Shown in pieces: positions 7,829 through 16,921 of a stretch of 64,000 nucleotides of DNA. The notes beneath the pieces were generated by a model. The model had not been told where the DNA came from and did not search any database. It worked only from the letters and a program-made list of their open reading frames with translations. A program made the translations under genes and the position numbers. The first letter of the stretch is position 1; every line of letters begins with the position of its first letter. The stretch comes from Syntrophaceae bacterium UBA6087 (lineage in GTDB: Bacteria > Desulfobacterota > Desulfomonilia > UBA1062). Location: assembly GCA_002448235.1 (NCBI GenBank), contig DIXF01000005.1:186001-250000 (forward strand), given 5' to 3'.

Positions 7829-10409
7829 CCGGGGAGTATCCCTTTTCCAGCACCCGGCGGATGGCATTTTTCAGCTCGGTGCTGCCGGCAGGCTTGAGCA
7901 GCAGTTCCCTGATGCCGAGCGATCTCGCTTCCTGATCGTCGACGGCATCGTTGAAGCCGGTACACAGGATGACAGGGATGTCGGGACGAATGTCCAGGAT
8001 CTTTCTGGAAAGCTCTATGCCGGTCATCCCGGGCATTGTCAGGTCCGTGATAACCAGATCGAATTCATCGGGACTCTTTTCGAACGCCCTGACCGCTTCA
8101 CGGCCGTCCTTAAGCGCAGACACACGATAACCGGACATCTTTAACGCCCGCTGCAGGCTGGAAAGAACGAGCTCTTCGTCATCGACCAGGAGAATGCTTT
8201 CCTTGCCTTGCAGCGAGGGACCGCTCCTGTCGGCAAAATATGCCCGGGCCTGAGTCTCTCCGTCAAGTACCGGAAGACACACGGTAAAGAGGGTGCCCTT
8301 CCCCTCTTTGCTTTCCACGGTAATTACCCCGCCGTGGCTCTTCACGATGCCATGGGCAACGGAGAGGCCCATGCCGGTTCCCTGTCCGACACCCTTGGTG
8401 GTGAAAAACGGCTCGAAGATCCGGTCCATCACTTCCGGCTTCATGCCGTGGCCCGTATCCCTCACCTCGAGTTGAAGGTATTCTCCCGGCTGCAGCTTCT
8501 GCTGAGCGTGTACGAGCTCAAGGCGAGTATTGTGAAGCCTCACCTCTATGACGCCTTTCTGCGATTCCAGGGCATCTGCGGCATTCCGGCAGAGATTCAT
8601 GATGACCTGCTGGATCTGGATGTGATCGCCCAGGATGAGATCGGACGCTGCATCGATCGCATACCTGATCTCGATCGTGCTCGGAATGGTTGACCGCACA
8701 AAGGCGATGGTCTCCTCCAGGAGCGATCCGACCCGTATCGGCTGCATGTTCTGCTCGCTCCGCCTGCCGAAGGAGAGGATCTTTCTGACGAGGTCCTTCT
8801 GGCGGTTCGCTGCCTTCAAGGTCTGGGTCAATATGTCATGCCGGAAAGAGCCTTGCGGTTCCTCGTCGAGGAGCTCTTCGACGTTGATGATGATGGGGTA
8901 GAGGATATTGTTCAGATCGTGCGCTATCCCGCCGGCAAACCTGTCAAGGGCTTCGATTCTCTGCGCCTGGGCAAGCTGGGCCTCGACTTTCTTTTTTTCT
9001 TCCTCAACTCTGATCCTCTCGGTGATCTCCATGCAGAAATTCAGAGTCGCCGGTTTGCCGAAGAGGTCTATCCGTATCGCATTGATCTCAAGCCATTTGA
9101 TGTTTCCTTCCCTGTCAAGGATTCTGAATGTGTAGCTGCCCGGGAGCTTGTGGCCCGCTATCCTTTTCAGGTGACGATCCACCACCGTGTCGCGGTCCTC
9201 GGGATGGATGAAATCGGCAAAAGGTTTTGATATCAGCTCTTCGGGGGTATGGCCGATCATCTCCGCCATCCTCGGATTCACGTACCTGAACATTCCGTCC
9301 TGGGCTATGATGATGCCCTCGTTCGCGTTGTCCACCACAAGCCTGTACTGCTCTTCGGATTTTCGAATGGCTTCTTCGGCCTTCCTCCGCTCGAGCACCT
9401 CCTCCTGCAGCTTGCGGCTGCTCTCTTCCAGTTCGGTTGTCCGCTCGCCAACGAGCTCTTCCAGGTGATCTCTATGCCTTCGAAGCTCATCCTCCGCCTG
9501 CTTCTGCCGGGTAATATCCCTCCACGCAACGATCCCTCCCGTGATCTTTCCTTGCTCATCGAAGATGGGACCGGCGTTGCAGAGGGCAGAAATGGGTTCT
9601 CCATCGGGCCTTCGCAGGACAATCTCCTTGCCGATAACCGTCTCGCCATGCCTTACAGCCCTCCACAGAGGCAGATCCTCCGCGCCTGCCGGGGTGACGC
9701 CGTCCGCAAGGTAGTGCTCGACTCTTTCCAGCCAGTCCTCTATGGACAGACCCGTCGCGGTGCTCCATCCTTTTGTCAGGAGGTCGAGCGCGTACTTGCT
9801 GGACCTTACTGTGACGGCATCCGGGGCCCTGGCAATGGTGAGCCCTTCCGGAATGTGTTCCATAAAGGCATCCAGAATGCCTTTGCCCTCTTGCGCCTCC
9901 GCGGCTTTCTGCTCCGCTTCCTCCTTTGCTGCCACCAGCTGCTCTTCCGCCTTCTTGCGCCCTGATATGTCTTCGATAATCGCAACCATGCCGCTGAACT
10001 CGCCTGCTTCGGCAAAGACCGGCTCGGCATGAATAGACAGGTGTACCTGCTGCCCATCAGGCCGTACCACGATGTACCGCTCGTCGTATAACGGCTTTCC
10101 GCCGGCCTTTACCTTGCCGAACGGCAGATCTCCAGGGGAAGGTGTTTTCCCGTGAGTATCCGGGGCGTGCAGGCCGACAGCATCGATTTTCTCCCCGAGT
10201 GTCCTGTCTGTTTTCAGCCCGAGGATCCTCCCGGCAACCGGGCTGATAAAGGTAATCTTCCCATCAGGGCCGACGGTTATGATTCCAAACGGCCCGCTCT
10301 TCATCAGGAGATTTACCAGACCGTCATGCTGATGAGGGCTGACAATCATATCCGCGGCAGGCTGCTCGGCTGCTGCCTTTTTTTTATCTGTCGTCTTCTT
10401 TTCTTTCAT
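7818..10409 (-). CDS. Hybrid histidine kinase, PAS-PAS-PAS-HisKA-HATPase-REC
   Basis: 863 residues with no membrane helix, so probably a cytosolic sensor. Seen: PAS 1 about residues 28-150, PAS 2 about 175-300, a coiled-coil linker, PAS 3 about 355-470, phospho-acceptor His497 in GGIAHDLNN, ATP-binding motifs DTGHGMKPE and GQGTGMGLSVAHG, and a C-terminal receiver with Asp789 in DLVITDLTMPG. The GGIAHDLNN form of the His box belongs to the NtrB-like HisKA group. The output partner is not encoded beside it. The signal is unknown. Confidence 0.93.
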   Translation of the reverse strand: MKEKKTTDKKKAAAEQPAADMIVSPHQHDGLVNLLMKSGPFGIITVGPDGKITFISPVAGRILGLKTDRTLGEKIDAVGLHAPDTHGKTPSPGDLPFGKVKAGGKPLYDERYIVVRPDGQQVHLSIHAEPVFAEAGEFSGMVAIIEDISGRKKAEEQLVAAKEEAEQKAAEAQEGKGILDAFMEHIPEGLTIARAPDAVTVRSSKYALDLLTKGWSTATGLSIEDWLERVEHYLADGVTPAGAEDLPLWRAVRHGETVIGKEIVLRRPDGEPISALCNAGPIFDEQGKITGGIVAWRDITRQKQAEDELRRHRDHLEELVGERTTELEESSRKLQEEVLERRKAEEAIRKSEEQYRLVVDNANEGIIIAQDGMFRYVNPRMAEMIGHTPEELISKPFADFIHPEDRDTVVDRHLKRIAGHKLPGSYTFRILDREGNIKWLEINAIRIDLFGKPATLNFCMEITERIRVEEEKKKVEAQLAQAQRIEALDRFAGGIAHDLNNILYPIIINVEELLDEEPQGSFRHDILTQTLKAANRQKDLVRKILSFGRRSEQNMQPIRVGSLLEETIAFVRSTIPSTIEIRYAIDAASDLILGDHIQIQQVIMNLCRNAADALESQKGVIEVRLHNTRLELVHAQQKLQPGEYLQLEVRDTGHGMKPEVMDRIFEPFFTTKGVGQGTGMGLSVAHGIVKSHGGVITVESKEGKGTLFTVCLPVLDGETQARAYFADRSGPSLQGKESILLVDDEELVLSSLQRALKMSGYRVSALKDGREAVRAFEKSPDEFDLVITDLTMPGMTGIELSRKILDIRPDIPVILCTGFNDAVDDQEARSLGIRELLLKPAGSTELKNAIRRVLEKGYSPVKA

Positions 10410-10471
10410 ATAATGTCACAGATTGTATACGCTTTCCGGCTGATAATTCATAGAGAAAGATTGGAGACGCC

Positions 10472-12499
10472 TCAAGATGTCTGACCGGCTTTGCATTCCC
10501 TGTCTTCCAGGCCGTCCTGGAGCACCGGCAGCAGCACCCTGAACGTCGAGCCTTCGCCGGGCGTGCTTTGCACGGTTATCGCTCCGTGATGCTCTTTTAC
10601 TATTCCGTGCGCCACCGCCAGGCCCATGCCCGTACCCTCGCCCTTCTTGGTGGTGAAAAAGGGCTCGAAGATGTGCTCCATGGTTTCTCCGTCCATCCCG
10701 TAACCGGTATCATGCACCGTGACCTGAACATAGGGGCCGGGAGAGAGGTCGGGCGATACCTGGGCCGCTTCCTCGATATCCAGGTCGGTCTTCTCCTCGC
10801 TCACCTCCAGGATGCCGCCTTCCTTCATGGCGTGTCCGGCATTGCTGCCGAGATTGATGAGGACCTGCTTGATCTGGGTAGGGTCGGCGTAGGTAATGAC
10901 GCACTCATCCTGAAGATCGTTGCGGATATCGATGGTCGAGGGCAAAGTTGACCTCAGGAACCCGAAGGTTTCCTTGATGACGGCGGAAATATTCACCGCG
11001 GACTTTTTTTGCGGCAGGCGCCTGCTGAACGTAAGGATCTGCTGTACCAGGTCTTTGCCCAGCCTTGCCGCATCGAGGGCCTCCTCAAGAACCGGCCGTG
11101 CAGGGTGGTGCTCCCCCACATCCTCCAACGCCATCTCCGTGTTGAGCATGATAGGGGTGAGAATGTTTTTCAGATCGTGGGCAATGCCTCCCGCGAGCGA
11201 ACCTATGGCCTCCATCTTCTGGTTCTGGGCAAGCTGCCGCTGCATCCTTACTTCACTGGTGACATCCTGTATTACGGATACATAATTGATGATCCTGCCC
11301 GGTTTATCGCATACCGCCGATACCGACAGGTTTATCTCGATGATCTCCCCGGTTTTCCTTTTCCTGATCTGTCGGCCGGACCACGTCTTTCCTTCCTTTG
11401 CGACGGAATCGAAGATTTCCCGCATATCGTTCCCGGCCAGATATTCCGTGATAGAATCGCACGTTTTCCCGATCAGTTCCTCACGGCTGTATCCGGTTAT
11501 TCCAACAAACGCCGGATTCACGTATTCGATCGCCCCGCCAGGGTCGGCCAGAGCTATCCCTTCACCTGTCTGCTCGATGGCTGCACCCAGACGCAGGAGG
11601 TCCTTTTCCATCTTCCGCTGCTCCGTGACATCTATCCCGATGCCGATACGGGAATTGCCGGAGAGTCTTACCGCTGCCCATGATATGGTCAAGGTCCCGC
11701 CCGAGCGGGTAGCGATGACAAACTCCCCCCAGCCCGGCTCCGCTTTCACCACACGCCGATAAACCTCCTTCCGGTAGTCCGGGTCAGGAAAGCTGGCAGC
11801 AATGATATCCGTGTTTACGGCTTCTTCCTGCGACCATCCGGTGAGTCGTTCGAACTCTTTATTGACCAGCGTGAGCTTTGCGGAAGGGCTCCAGAAGGTG
11901 ACGATGACGGGGATACTGTCGATGATCGCCTGGAGGAGTTCTTTCTGCTCTGCCAATGAACGGGTACTGTGCTCGATGCTTCCGGTACGCTCCGCGACCT
12001 TGCTTTCGAGCTCTTCATTCGACCTCCTGAGAGTTTCCTCCATTTTCTTCAGTGCATCTTCCGCTCGTTTCCGATCGGTGATATCCCGTACGACCGCCAC
12101 TACACAAGTCCTGCCGTCGATCACAGCCGGCCTTAAGCTTACCTCGGTCGTTAATATCCGGCCGGATTTATGCTTACACCTCCATTCAAAGGTCGATGCG
12201 CCCTGCTCTATTGCGATCATGATTTTTCCGAGCGCCGCCTCCCGATCGTAGGGGGGGATGCCCAGACTGACATCTTCAACGGTGAGATTGCGGGCTTCGT
12301 CTGCTGTATAGCCATACATCTCGGTCATCTTTCTGTTTACTTCGAGTATGGCGCCGCTCTGGGGGTCAATGACGAAGATCGCATCGTTGACCGCATCGAA
12401 TATCGCCTTGTACCTTGCATCCGAAGCCTTCAGCGCCTCTTCCGCCTTTTTTTGCCGGTTCTCCGGGAAATCTTTTGTATCCATAGCATTGTTATCCAT
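10472..12499 (-). CDS. Histidine kinase with three PAS domains
   Basis: 675 residues without membrane helices. Seen: PAS 1 (about 20-150, ending VVRDITDRKRAE), PAS 2 (about 185-295, VGIDVTEQRKME type ending), PAS 3 (about 305-420), phospho-acceptor His441 in GGIAHDLKN, then the ATPase domain with DTGYGMDGE and GEGTGMGLAVAHG. Unlike the adjacent kinase (7818-10409) it has no receiver domain. The two genes share orientation with 62 nt between them and could be co-expressed, this one first. No dedicated response regulator adjoins. Confidence 0.93.
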   Translation of the reverse strand: MDNNAMDTKDFPENRQKKAEEALKASDARYKAIFDAVNDAIFVIDPQSGAILEVNRKMTEMYGYTADEARNLTVEDVSLGIPPYDREAALGKIMIAIEQGASTFEWRCKHKSGRILTTEVSLRPAVIDGRTCVVAVVRDITDRKRAEDALKKMEETLRRSNEELESKVAERTGSIEHSTRSLAEQKELLQAIIDSIPVIVTFWSPSAKLTLVNKEFERLTGWSQEEAVNTDIIAASFPDPDYRKEVYRRVVKAEPGWGEFVIATRSGGTLTISWAAVRLSGNSRIGIGIDVTEQRKMEKDLLRLGAAIEQTGEGIALADPGGAIEYVNPAFVGITGYSREELIGKTCDSITEYLAGNDMREIFDSVAKEGKTWSGRQIRKRKTGEIIEINLSVSAVCDKPGRIINYVSVIQDVTSEVRMQRQLAQNQKMEAIGSLAGGIAHDLKNILTPIMLNTEMALEDVGEHHPARPVLEEALDAARLGKDLVQQILTFSRRLPQKKSAVNISAVIKETFGFLRSTLPSTIDIRNDLQDECVITYADPTQIKQVLINLGSNAGHAMKEGGILEVSEEKTDLDIEEAAQVSPDLSPGPYVQVTVHDTGYGMDGETMEHIFEPFFTTKKGEGTGMGLAVAHGIVKEHHGAITVQSTPGEGSTFRVLLPVLQDGLEDRECKAGQTS

Positions 12500-12679
12500 G
12501 CCTGCGGGATTGTATCGGGTCGAGTCTTCGCAAAAAAACTTCCTCCTTTTATAAGAGATAATAAAATAGGAAAAAGGATTTCAGTACGGTTAAGGAAATG
12601 ATCTCGATGCACAAAGGAACGCCGTTTTATTGAAAAGCGCCGGGATGAAAAATGAATCCAGCTCCCGGCGGATGGATGA

Positions 12680-12708
12680 TTAACAATGTCCCCCCTTTGT
12701 GCTATAGG
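12680..12708 (+). promoter_or_regulatory. Predicted sigma-70 promoter of the GlnRS gene
   Basis: TTAACA (12680-12685) and TATAGG (12703-12708) with a 17-base spacer, 50 bases ahead of the glutaminyl-tRNA synthetase start. Four or five of six bases match the consensus in each box. Confidence 0.5.
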
Positions 12709-12757
12709 AGGGTTGGCTTAGATCTTACTTCATAACAACGTATCTCTGGAGAAAAGC

Positions 12758-14911
12758 ATGGGAGAAACCCAGGACAGCATTACGGCACGGCCCAAGGCCT
12801 CAGAGGAAGACGCCGGTTCAAACGGTACTGCACCGAAGCCTACCGACTTTATCCGCGCGATCATAAACGAGCACAACAGGACAGGAAGGTTCGGAGGCAG
12901 GGTGCACACCCGGTTCCCGCCCGAGCCGAACGGATACCTCCACATCGGCCATGCGAAGTCCGTGTGCCTGAACTTCAAGATCGCCGCCGACTACAAAGGC
13001 CTGTGCAACCTGAGGATGGACGATACGAACCCGGTCAAGGAAGACCTCGAGTATATCGAATCCATTATCCGCGACGTGAGATGGCTCGGGTTCGACTGGG
13101 ACGACAGGCTGTATTACGCCTCCGACTATTATGAGAAGCTCTACTGTTTTGCCGTAGAGCTCATCAGGAGAGGCAAGGCCTACGTCTGCGACCAGAGCCC
13201 GGAAGAGATGCGACAGTTTCGCGGCACACTCACCGAGCCGGGCAGGGAAAGCCCCTACCGCAACCGCAGCATCGAGGAAAACGTAACGCTGTTCGAGCTC
13301 ATGCGGGCGGGAGAATTCAAAGAGGGCGAGAAGACCCTGCGCGCGAAGATCGACATGGCCTCTCCCAACCTGAACATGCGCGACCCGGTCACCTACCGGA
13401 TCCTCCACACCACGCACCACCGGACAGGCGACAAGTGGCACATCTATCCCATGTATGACTTCGCCCACTGCTTCTCGGATTCCATCGAGGGCATCACGCA
13501 CTCCATCTGCACCCTGGAATTCGAAGACCACCGCCCCCTGTACGACTGGTATCTGGATGTGCTCGAAGCCTACCATCCCCAGCAGATCGAGTTCGCCAGG
13601 CTCAACCTCACCTACACGGTCATGAGCAAGCGAAAGCTCCTCCAGCTCGTGCAGCAGAAGTATGTGAACGGGTGGGACGACCCCAGGATGCCCACCATAT
13701 CGGGCATGAGGCGCCGGGGGTATACGCCGGAGGCGATCCGGAACTTCTGCGAGCGCATCGGCGTCGCCAAGAACGACAGCATGGTGGATGTCGAGCTGCT
13801 CGAATTCTGCGTCCGCGAGGACCTGAACCTGAAATCCCCGAGACGGATGGCAGTGCTTAAGCCCTTGAAAGTCGTGATCGAAAACTATCCGGAAGGCAGG
13901 ACCGAGGAGTTCGAGATTCCGAACCACCCCGACGTACCGGCCATGGGGAGCAGGAAAGTCCCGTTTTCGAAGGTCGTCTACATCGAGCGGGACGACTTCA
14001 TGGAAGATCCGAGCCCCAAGTTTTTCCGGCTCGGACCGGGCAAAGAGGTACGGCTCAGGGGCGCGTATTTCGTCACCTGCACCGGCGTGAAAAAGGATAC
14101 CGCCACCGGTGGGATTACCGAGCTCACCTGCACCTACGACCCGGCCACCCGCGGCGGAGACGCCCCGGACGGCCGCAAGGTCAAGGGGACGCTGCACTGG
14201 GTTTCGGCGGAGCATTCAATCGAGGCTTCCATCAACCTCTACGACCGGCTCTTCCGTGTGCCCAACCCCGAGGGAGGCGAGGAGGGAACCGATTTCCTGT
14301 CGTACCTCAATCCCGGTTCGCTCTCGGTCCTCACCGGGTGCAGACTGGAGTCTTCTCTTGCCGATGCGGACCCGGAGATCACCTACCAGTTCGAGCGTCA
14401 GGGGTATTTCTGCGCCGACCCCGGGAGCGCTCCCAAAGGCGGCCTCGTGTTCAACCGGACAGTGACCTTACGGGATACCTGGGCCAAGATCGAAAAAGGC
14501 AAACCTTCTTCCGAACCGCCCAAAAAGGCTGCAAAAGAGCAGAAGGCCCGGCCCGTATCCCAACCGGAGAAGGCCTCTGCCGACACGATCTCCATCGACG
14601 AATTCGGCAGAATCGACTTAAGGGTCGGCCTCATCCGCGAGGTGAGCCTTGTGGAAGGATCGAGCAAGCTCCTGAAGCTCATGGTGGATGTCGGAGAGGA
14701 GCGCCTGCGTCAGATCTTCGCCGGCATACGGCCGGCTTACCCCGACCCCGATGACCTCCTGGGGAAAAAGGTGGCCGTTGTCGCGAACCTCAAAGAGCGG
14801 CAGATGAAGTTCGGGCTTTCCCAGGGCATGATCCTCGCAGGCGGCGAAGGGGAACGCATGGGCATCGTTACCCTCAACGGCGACCCCAAGCCAGGCGACA
14901 AAATTTCCTAG
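12758..14911 (+). CDS. glnS: Glutaminyl-tRNA synthetase fused to a C-terminal tRNA-binding OB domain
   Basis: 717 residues; ordinary bacterial GlnRS is about 550-560. The enzyme charges tRNA-Gln with glutamine. Seen: RFPPEPNGYLHIGHAKS with HIGH at 62-65 and the KMSKS equivalent VMSKR at 288-292, both needed for ATP use. After the two beta-barrel anticodon domains comes a Lys/Pro/Glu-rich linker (about 585-610). Then follows an extra domain (about 612-717) starting SIDEFGRIDLRVG and containing VVANLKERQMKFGLSQGM. This is the EMAP-II/MetRS-beta/Arc1p-type OB fold that binds tRNA non-specifically. A sigma-70-like promoter lies upstream and a large palindrome just downstream. Confidence 0.95.
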   Translation: MGETQDSITARPKASEEDAGSNGTAPKPTDFIRAIINEHNRTGRFGGRVHTRFPPEPNGYLHIGHAKSVCLNFKIAADYKGLCNLRMDDTNPVKEDLEYIESIIRDVRWLGFDWDDRLYYASDYYEKLYCFAVELIRRGKAYVCDQSPEEMRQFRGTLTEPGRESPYRNRSIEENVTLFELMRAGEFKEGEKTLRAKIDMASPNLNMRDPVTYRILHTTHHRTGDKWHIYPMYDFAHCFSDSIEGITHSICTLEFEDHRPLYDWYLDVLEAYHPQQIEFARLNLTYTVMSKRKLLQLVQQKYVNGWDDPRMPTISGMRRRGYTPEAIRNFCERIGVAKNDSMVDVELLEFCVREDLNLKSPRRMAVLKPLKVVIENYPEGRTEEFEIPNHPDVPAMGSRKVPFSKVVYIERDDFMEDPSPKFFRLGPGKEVRLRGAYFVTCTGVKKDTATGGITELTCTYDPATRGGDAPDGRKVKGTLHWVSAEHSIEASINLYDRLFRVPNPEGGEEGTDFLSYLNPGSLSVLTGCRLESSLADADPEITYQFERQGYFCADPGSAPKGGLVFNRTVTLRDTWAKIEKGKPSSEPPKKAAKEQKARPVSQPEKASADTISIDEFGRIDLRVGLIREVSLVEGSSKLLKLMVDVGEERLRQIFAGIRPAYPDPDDLLGKKVAVVANLKERQMKFGLSQGMILAGGEGERMGIVTLNGDPKPGDKIS

Positions 14912-14914
14912 AAA

Positions 14915-15003
14915 CCAAAAAGGGGACAGATTTATTTTTCCGTACTATCGCCCGGCCGGCATGGCGATAAACGGCCGGAAAAATAAATCTGTCCCCTTTT
15001 TGG
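14915..15003. repeat. Perfect 28-bp inverted repeat with inner hairpin (RAYT/REP-type palindrome)
   Basis: The arms 14915-14942 and 14976-15003 are perfect reverse complements and contain aaaaggggacagattta. The 33-base centre holds a second hairpin (TATCGCC at 14946-14952 with GGCGATA at 14963-14969). Palindromes carrying GGGGACAGATTTATTTT are, from memory, common near REP-associated transposase genes in many deltaproteobacterial genomes; no transposase is in this window. Starting 3 nt after the GlnRS stop, it may also terminate that transcript. Confidence 0.85.
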
Positions 15004-15081
15004 GATATTTCTCTCATCTTTTCATATGCATCCGGCCGATATGGTCTCCATAACGGAGTTTTTTCGTCAAGGAGGTTATGT

Positions 15082-16062
15082 ATGAGGAGAGGCGTGTATC
15101 TTTTCCTTTTCGTATTGATCCTGGCTCAGCCCTGTTTTGCCGAGCCGAACTACCGGATCGAGGTGCTGCAGGTAGGGGCTGTGGATGTCTACGACGGCGC
15201 CTACGAGGGGATTCTCGACGGGCTGGCCCGTCAGGGGCTCGTCAAGGGCTACAATGTGAATGTCAACCGGACCGTCCTGGATATGAACCCGGAGCCGTCG
15301 TTCTGGGAGAGGCTCACCTTGAACATGCGCATAGGCGATATGCTTTCTTCGGTCATCGGGAACCGGCCTGACCTGGTAATAACACTGGGAACCCAGGCGA
15401 CCGCCATCTTCCATGACAAAGTCAGAGAGGCAGGCATCCCGGCCGTCTTTTCCGGCGTCTGCTCTCCTGTTGCCCGGTCGGGTAAAGACGGCACCGGGGT
15501 CGTCATCCGGTCCCAGCCCTCCGATATGATCCGGACAACCATGCTGGCACTGCCCGATATCGACCGTCTGGCCATCATCCATTCCTCCGACCCCGAAGGG
15601 ATATCGTTTACCGACGAGGTGAGCAGGGAGGCCGGGAAGTTCGGAATAACCGTTATCAGCAGGAAGATCGACCCGTCCGAGCCGGTCAGCGGAGCGGTCA
15701 GCGAGCTTATTGCCCGGGGAGCCGATGCCTTTATCATCCCAACGGACGCCTACTATGAGGACAACGGCTGGAAGGTCGCCAGAGAGCTCATAGCCCAGGC
15801 GACTCTGCAGAGGATTCCGTGCGTCTCTTCGCTGCTGAATACGACAAAGGGGCCGCTCATCACCCTTGCCCCTGACTTCGGGGCGGTCGGCGACCTCACG
15901 GCGAATCAGATCAAAGAGATTCTCGTCCACGGCAAGTTGCCGGGCGATCTTGCGATTGCGAGCCACACCAACCAGAACTTCATCGTGGATCTCAATTCTT
16001 CACGGCGGTTAGGCATTCATTTCCGGCCGAAAACCAATTCTTTCTACAGCCTGAACCACTAG
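15082..16062 (+). CDS. Orphan ABC-type periplasmic binding protein (COG2984/TrpX-like)
   Basis: 326 residues with a signal peptide (hydrophobic VYLFLFVLILAQPCFA) and a strong ribosome site (AAGGAGG). Seen: an opening YRIEVLQVGAVDVYDGAYEGILDGL, DLVITLGTQATAIF at about residues 93-106, and AFIIPTDAYYED; this is the pattern of the COG2984 binding proteins, some of which bind aromatic amino acids. No permease or ATPase gene adjoins, so it either shares a remote transporter or acts as a sensory binding protein. The ligand is unknown. Confidence 0.8.
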   Translation: MRRGVYLFLFVLILAQPCFAEPNYRIEVLQVGAVDVYDGAYEGILDGLARQGLVKGYNVNVNRTVLDMNPEPSFWERLTLNMRIGDMLSSVIGNRPDLVITLGTQATAIFHDKVREAGIPAVFSGVCSPVARSGKDGTGVVIRSQPSDMIRTTMLALPDIDRLAIIHSSDPEGISFTDEVSREAGKFGITVISRKIDPSEPVSGAVSELIARGADAFIIPTDAYYEDNGWKVARELIAQATLQRIPCVSSLLNTTKGPLITLAPDFGAVGDLTANQIKEILVHGKLPGDLAIASHTNQNFIVDLNSSRRLGIHFRPKTNSFYSLNH

Positions 16063-16079
16063 CTTTCCAGCCGATTCAC

Positions 16080-16106
16080 GGGGCCGTTCTCATTCGGGAC
16101 GGCCCC
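16080..16106. terminator. Hairpin between convergent genes
   Basis: GGGGCCGT (16080-16087) pairs with ACGGCCCC (16099-16106) across an 11-base loop. It lies between the convergent binding-protein gene and batE and could stop transcription from both sides, though no clear T-run follows. Confidence 0.5.
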
Positions 16107-16128
16107 TGTTCTCCGAGAAAACCTTTCT

Positions 16129-16917
16129 TTACGAAAAGGGTACCACCTTCGATCTCAAGCGCCTGTCCATGATACTCTCCACATCCGCATGCCTGATCCA
16201 TCCTCTCTTGCCGTCCGGCAGGCTGATGAGCCTCCAGTCGGGCTCAAAGCGCTCCTGAGATACCGTGGTTCCTTCATGCAGCCGGAAGAGAACCGTATCT
16301 CCCTCCTGGGGACCGGCCAGGACATCGGCCTGCTTCGCAACCACCACACCGCGATCGTCTGAGAGGGTCTCAACGTATTTCAGGCCCAGCGATACACCGC
16401 TGCCGAACCAGAGGAAAAGCGATGCGGAAAGCAGATAGTAGGTGAGTTCGCTCCTGACTCTCAGGCGCAGCAGGAGCACGGCAAACACCATGACGTGGAA
16501 CACGATGAAAACGCGGAACAGCTCTGCAAGGCTCACCGAGTTCAGCCGGAAAAACACCGGAAAGACTGCCTGCCCGGGAGGGGCTACCGCATCGGTCAAC
16601 CTGTCCTGTGCATATGACAGGTTGAAGCTCAAGTCCGCATCCCGCGGCATGAAAAACCGTGCACGCTCGTAATTCAGGACGGCGGGGCCGAGTCTGTTCA
16701 TCTTGAAGCAGGCATTGGCCAGATTGTAGTAGAGATGCCCGCTTGCGTGCCCCTGTTCGATCAGCCTCTGGTAAGCTTCCACGGCCTCGCTGTAGCGGGC
16801 TTCCCGGAACGCCTGGTTCGCCCTGAAAAAAAGCTCTTCGCCTGAAGGCTCGGACGCGGCCGGAGAGAATATGGGGAAGAACAGCACGAACAGTATGAGA
16901 AGGGTTGCCTTTTTCAT
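16129..16917 (-). CDS. batE: BatE-like TPR and SH3 protein
   Basis: 262 residues. Seen: a signal peptide (LLILFVLFFPIFSPAASE), TPR repeats over about residues 25-105 (ELFFRANQAFREARYSEAVE and HLYYNLANACFKMNRLGPAV), two membrane helices (about 135-185) and a C-terminal bacterial SH3-like domain ending GKRGWIRHADVESI. This is the layout of BatE in Bacteroides aerotolerance operons. It is the last gene of an eight-gene operon and starts 4 nt after batD ends. Bat proteins are thought to form a membrane complex that protects the envelope; the exact role is not settled. Confidence 0.85.
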   Translation of the reverse strand: MKKATLLILFVLFFPIFSPAASEPSGEELFFRANQAFREARYSEAVEAYQRLIEQGHASGHLYYNLANACFKMNRLGPAVLNYERARFFMPRDADLSFNLSYAQDRLTDAVAPPGQAVFPVFFRLNSVSLAELFRVFIVFHVMVFAVLLLRLRVRSELTYYLLSASLFLWFGSGVSLGLKYVETLSDDRGVVVAKQADVLAGPQEGDTVLFRLHEGTTVSQERFEPDWRLISLPDGKRGWIRHADVESIMDRRLRSKVVPFS

Positions 16918-16921
16918 CGTC

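Noticed and set aside
12818..14215. 465-codon open frame on the minus strand
   Set aside because: It lies entirely antisense to the GlnRS gene, whose motifs are certain; high G+C codon use produces such mirror frames.
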